Positions 63,540 to 64,000 of a stretch of DNA of 64,000 nt are shown here, piece after piece; position 1 is the stretch's first letter; the number at the start of each line of letters is the position of its first letter. Location of the stretch: NCBI RefSeq assembly GCF_014695715.1, contig NZ_JACJOT010000013.1:124001-188000 (forward strand). The letters are read 5' to 3'. The DNA is from Microcoleus sp. FACHB-68 (GTDB lineage: Bacteria; Cyanobacteriota; Cyanobacteriia; Cyanobacteriales; Oscillatoriaceae). Both the position numbers and the translations under genes were made by a program. A model generated the notes under the pieces. That model had not been told where the DNA came from. It saw nothing but the letters and a program-made list of their open reading frames with translations, and did no database searches.

Positions 63540-63707
63540 TTAGCCGGCAGAGAAAGCAACTAACACCAACAAACTGACAAACAAAGTCGCAAACCCGCCC
63601 ACAAAGGCGTATTGACGCTGCTGCTCTGGGGAAGGGAACTCAGCATAGTACAGATCAGGCTCAGTGGCGTAGTTGTTGAGAATGCCATTGTCGTCGGTGG
63701 TGTACAT
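63540..63707 (-). CDS. psb34: Psb34/ssl1498-type light-harvesting-like protein
   Basis: A 55-residue protein read directly from the minus strand: it begins MYTTDDNGILNNYATEPDLY, continues YAEFPSPEQQRQYAFVGGF, and ends with one membrane helix (TLFVSLLVLVAFSAG). The N-terminal ILNNYATEP block and the YAEFPSPEQQ motif are those of the ssl1498 family, of which Psb34 binds a photosystem II assembly intermediate. GGAG lies about nine bases before the ATG. Confidence 0.85.
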   Translation of the reverse strand: MYTTDDNGILNNYATEPDLYYAEFPSPEQQRQYAFVGGFATLFVSLLVLVAFSAG

Positions 63708-63742
63708 TTGTTTGCTCCGGTTTGTTACGTTATGTAAATAAA

Positions 63743-63760
63743 TGTAACGAAATCGTTACA
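63743..63760. promoter_or_regulatory. Palindrome upstream of the Psb34-like gene
   Basis: TGTAACGAAATCGTTACA, with 7-bp arms, about 36 bases before the start. It may be an operator; the regulator is unknown. Confidence 0.45.
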
Positions 63761-64000
63761 AAGTGTCAACCCCTTGCCGGCTTCGTAAGATAGAAAATAC
63801 TTTGGCAGTAGATTAGCCCTGCCTATCGAAGCACAATAAATGATTATCATTATTTATTTAAGTAAGATGGCATAGGCGGATAGAGTTATAAAAGCTCTGA
63901 GCGTGCCGGCTGTGGCTCTGTAGGGTTTGAGTTTCACCCTAACCCTCTTTATTAAATGCCGTCACAGTAAAGTAGTTCTGCCCGTTCAATGGGGGAGTCA
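63761..64000. other. Gene-free end of the window
   Basis: Contains the Fur-like box and GCCGGC words; I see no coding frame that is clearly real. Confidence 0.4.
63832..63862. promoter_or_regulatory. Candidate Fur-type iron box
   Basis: AATAAATGATTATCATTATT is AT-rich, near-palindromic and resembles Fur boxes (GATAATGATAATCATTATC). The gene it serves would lie beyond the window. From pattern only. Confidence 0.35.

Overview
The window is a chromosomal segment of a cyanobacterium. It carries the photosystem II operon psbE-psbF-psbL-psbJ behind rubA and ycf48, the NDH-1 operon ndhC-ndhK-ndhJ, psb30 (ycf12), a Psb34/ssl1498-type gene, an Amt transporter with an upstream NtcA-type box, and a Gly-tailed RRM protein. 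Large WD40/STAND proteins, a kinase-AAA-GAF-cyclase fusion, DUF29, DUF2808, DUF3285 and DUF3352 proteins, tandem heptamer repeats and an extreme abundance of CCGGC point to a large filamentous genome (Microcoleus/Oscillatoria/Coleofasciculus-like). The genus is inference.

Layout. 1-5.3 kb: tail of a sensor kinase, a broken and an intact SLH-like mini-protein flanking amt, and a TIGR01777 epimerase. 5.5-9.6 kb: a small unknown protein and a large nSTAND-WD40 ATPase that share a QxFGxIxMGDGN motif; this pair is the best candidate here for an undescribed (probably conflict/immune) system. 9.6-19 kb: class I aldolase, a 212-bp MITE-like insertion just behind it, an aminotransferase, clpP, a possible annealing-type protein, a 1-kb gene-poor stretch with a structured GC-rich core, an RNase II/R-family protein lacking the catalytic aspartates, ubiX and a LapA-like membrane protein. 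19.3-23.8 kb: ndhCKJ (minus) and rubA-ycf48-psbEFLJ (plus), the photosynthetic core. 24-28.3 kb: a NACHT-WD40 membrane protein with Gly-Leu-Ile repeats, then a PIN toxin/antitoxin pair, an accessory or defence-like stretch.

28.4-39.5 kb: M20 amidohydrolase, DUF3352 protein, lipoprotein, pepP, two tandem acyltransferases, an MBL-fold protein without its metal motif, and a minus-strand run DUF3285-ybeY-dgkA-trpG. 39.9-45.4 kb: universal stress protein, a second MITE-like element, psb30, a CxxCxxCC protein, two half-size UPF0016/GDT1 cation exporters, DUF2808, queC and a pentapeptide-repeat protein. 45.6-50.5 kb: divergent OmpR-type regulator and CHASE3-PAS sensor kinase, a CBS/CorC transporter and a small secreted protein. 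50.8 kb: elongator tRNA-Met(CAU). 51-64 kb: small unknown proteins, the 1791-residue signalling fusion, ilvA, DUF29, rbp, an RluA-family pseudouridine synthase with a long N-terminal extension, and the Psb34-like gene.

Most intergenic gaps are repeat-rich: CCCATGC heptamer arrays, dispersed palindromes and MITE-like elements. Several intrinsic terminators are clear. No rRNA, CRISPR array, transposase gene or prophage was seen.
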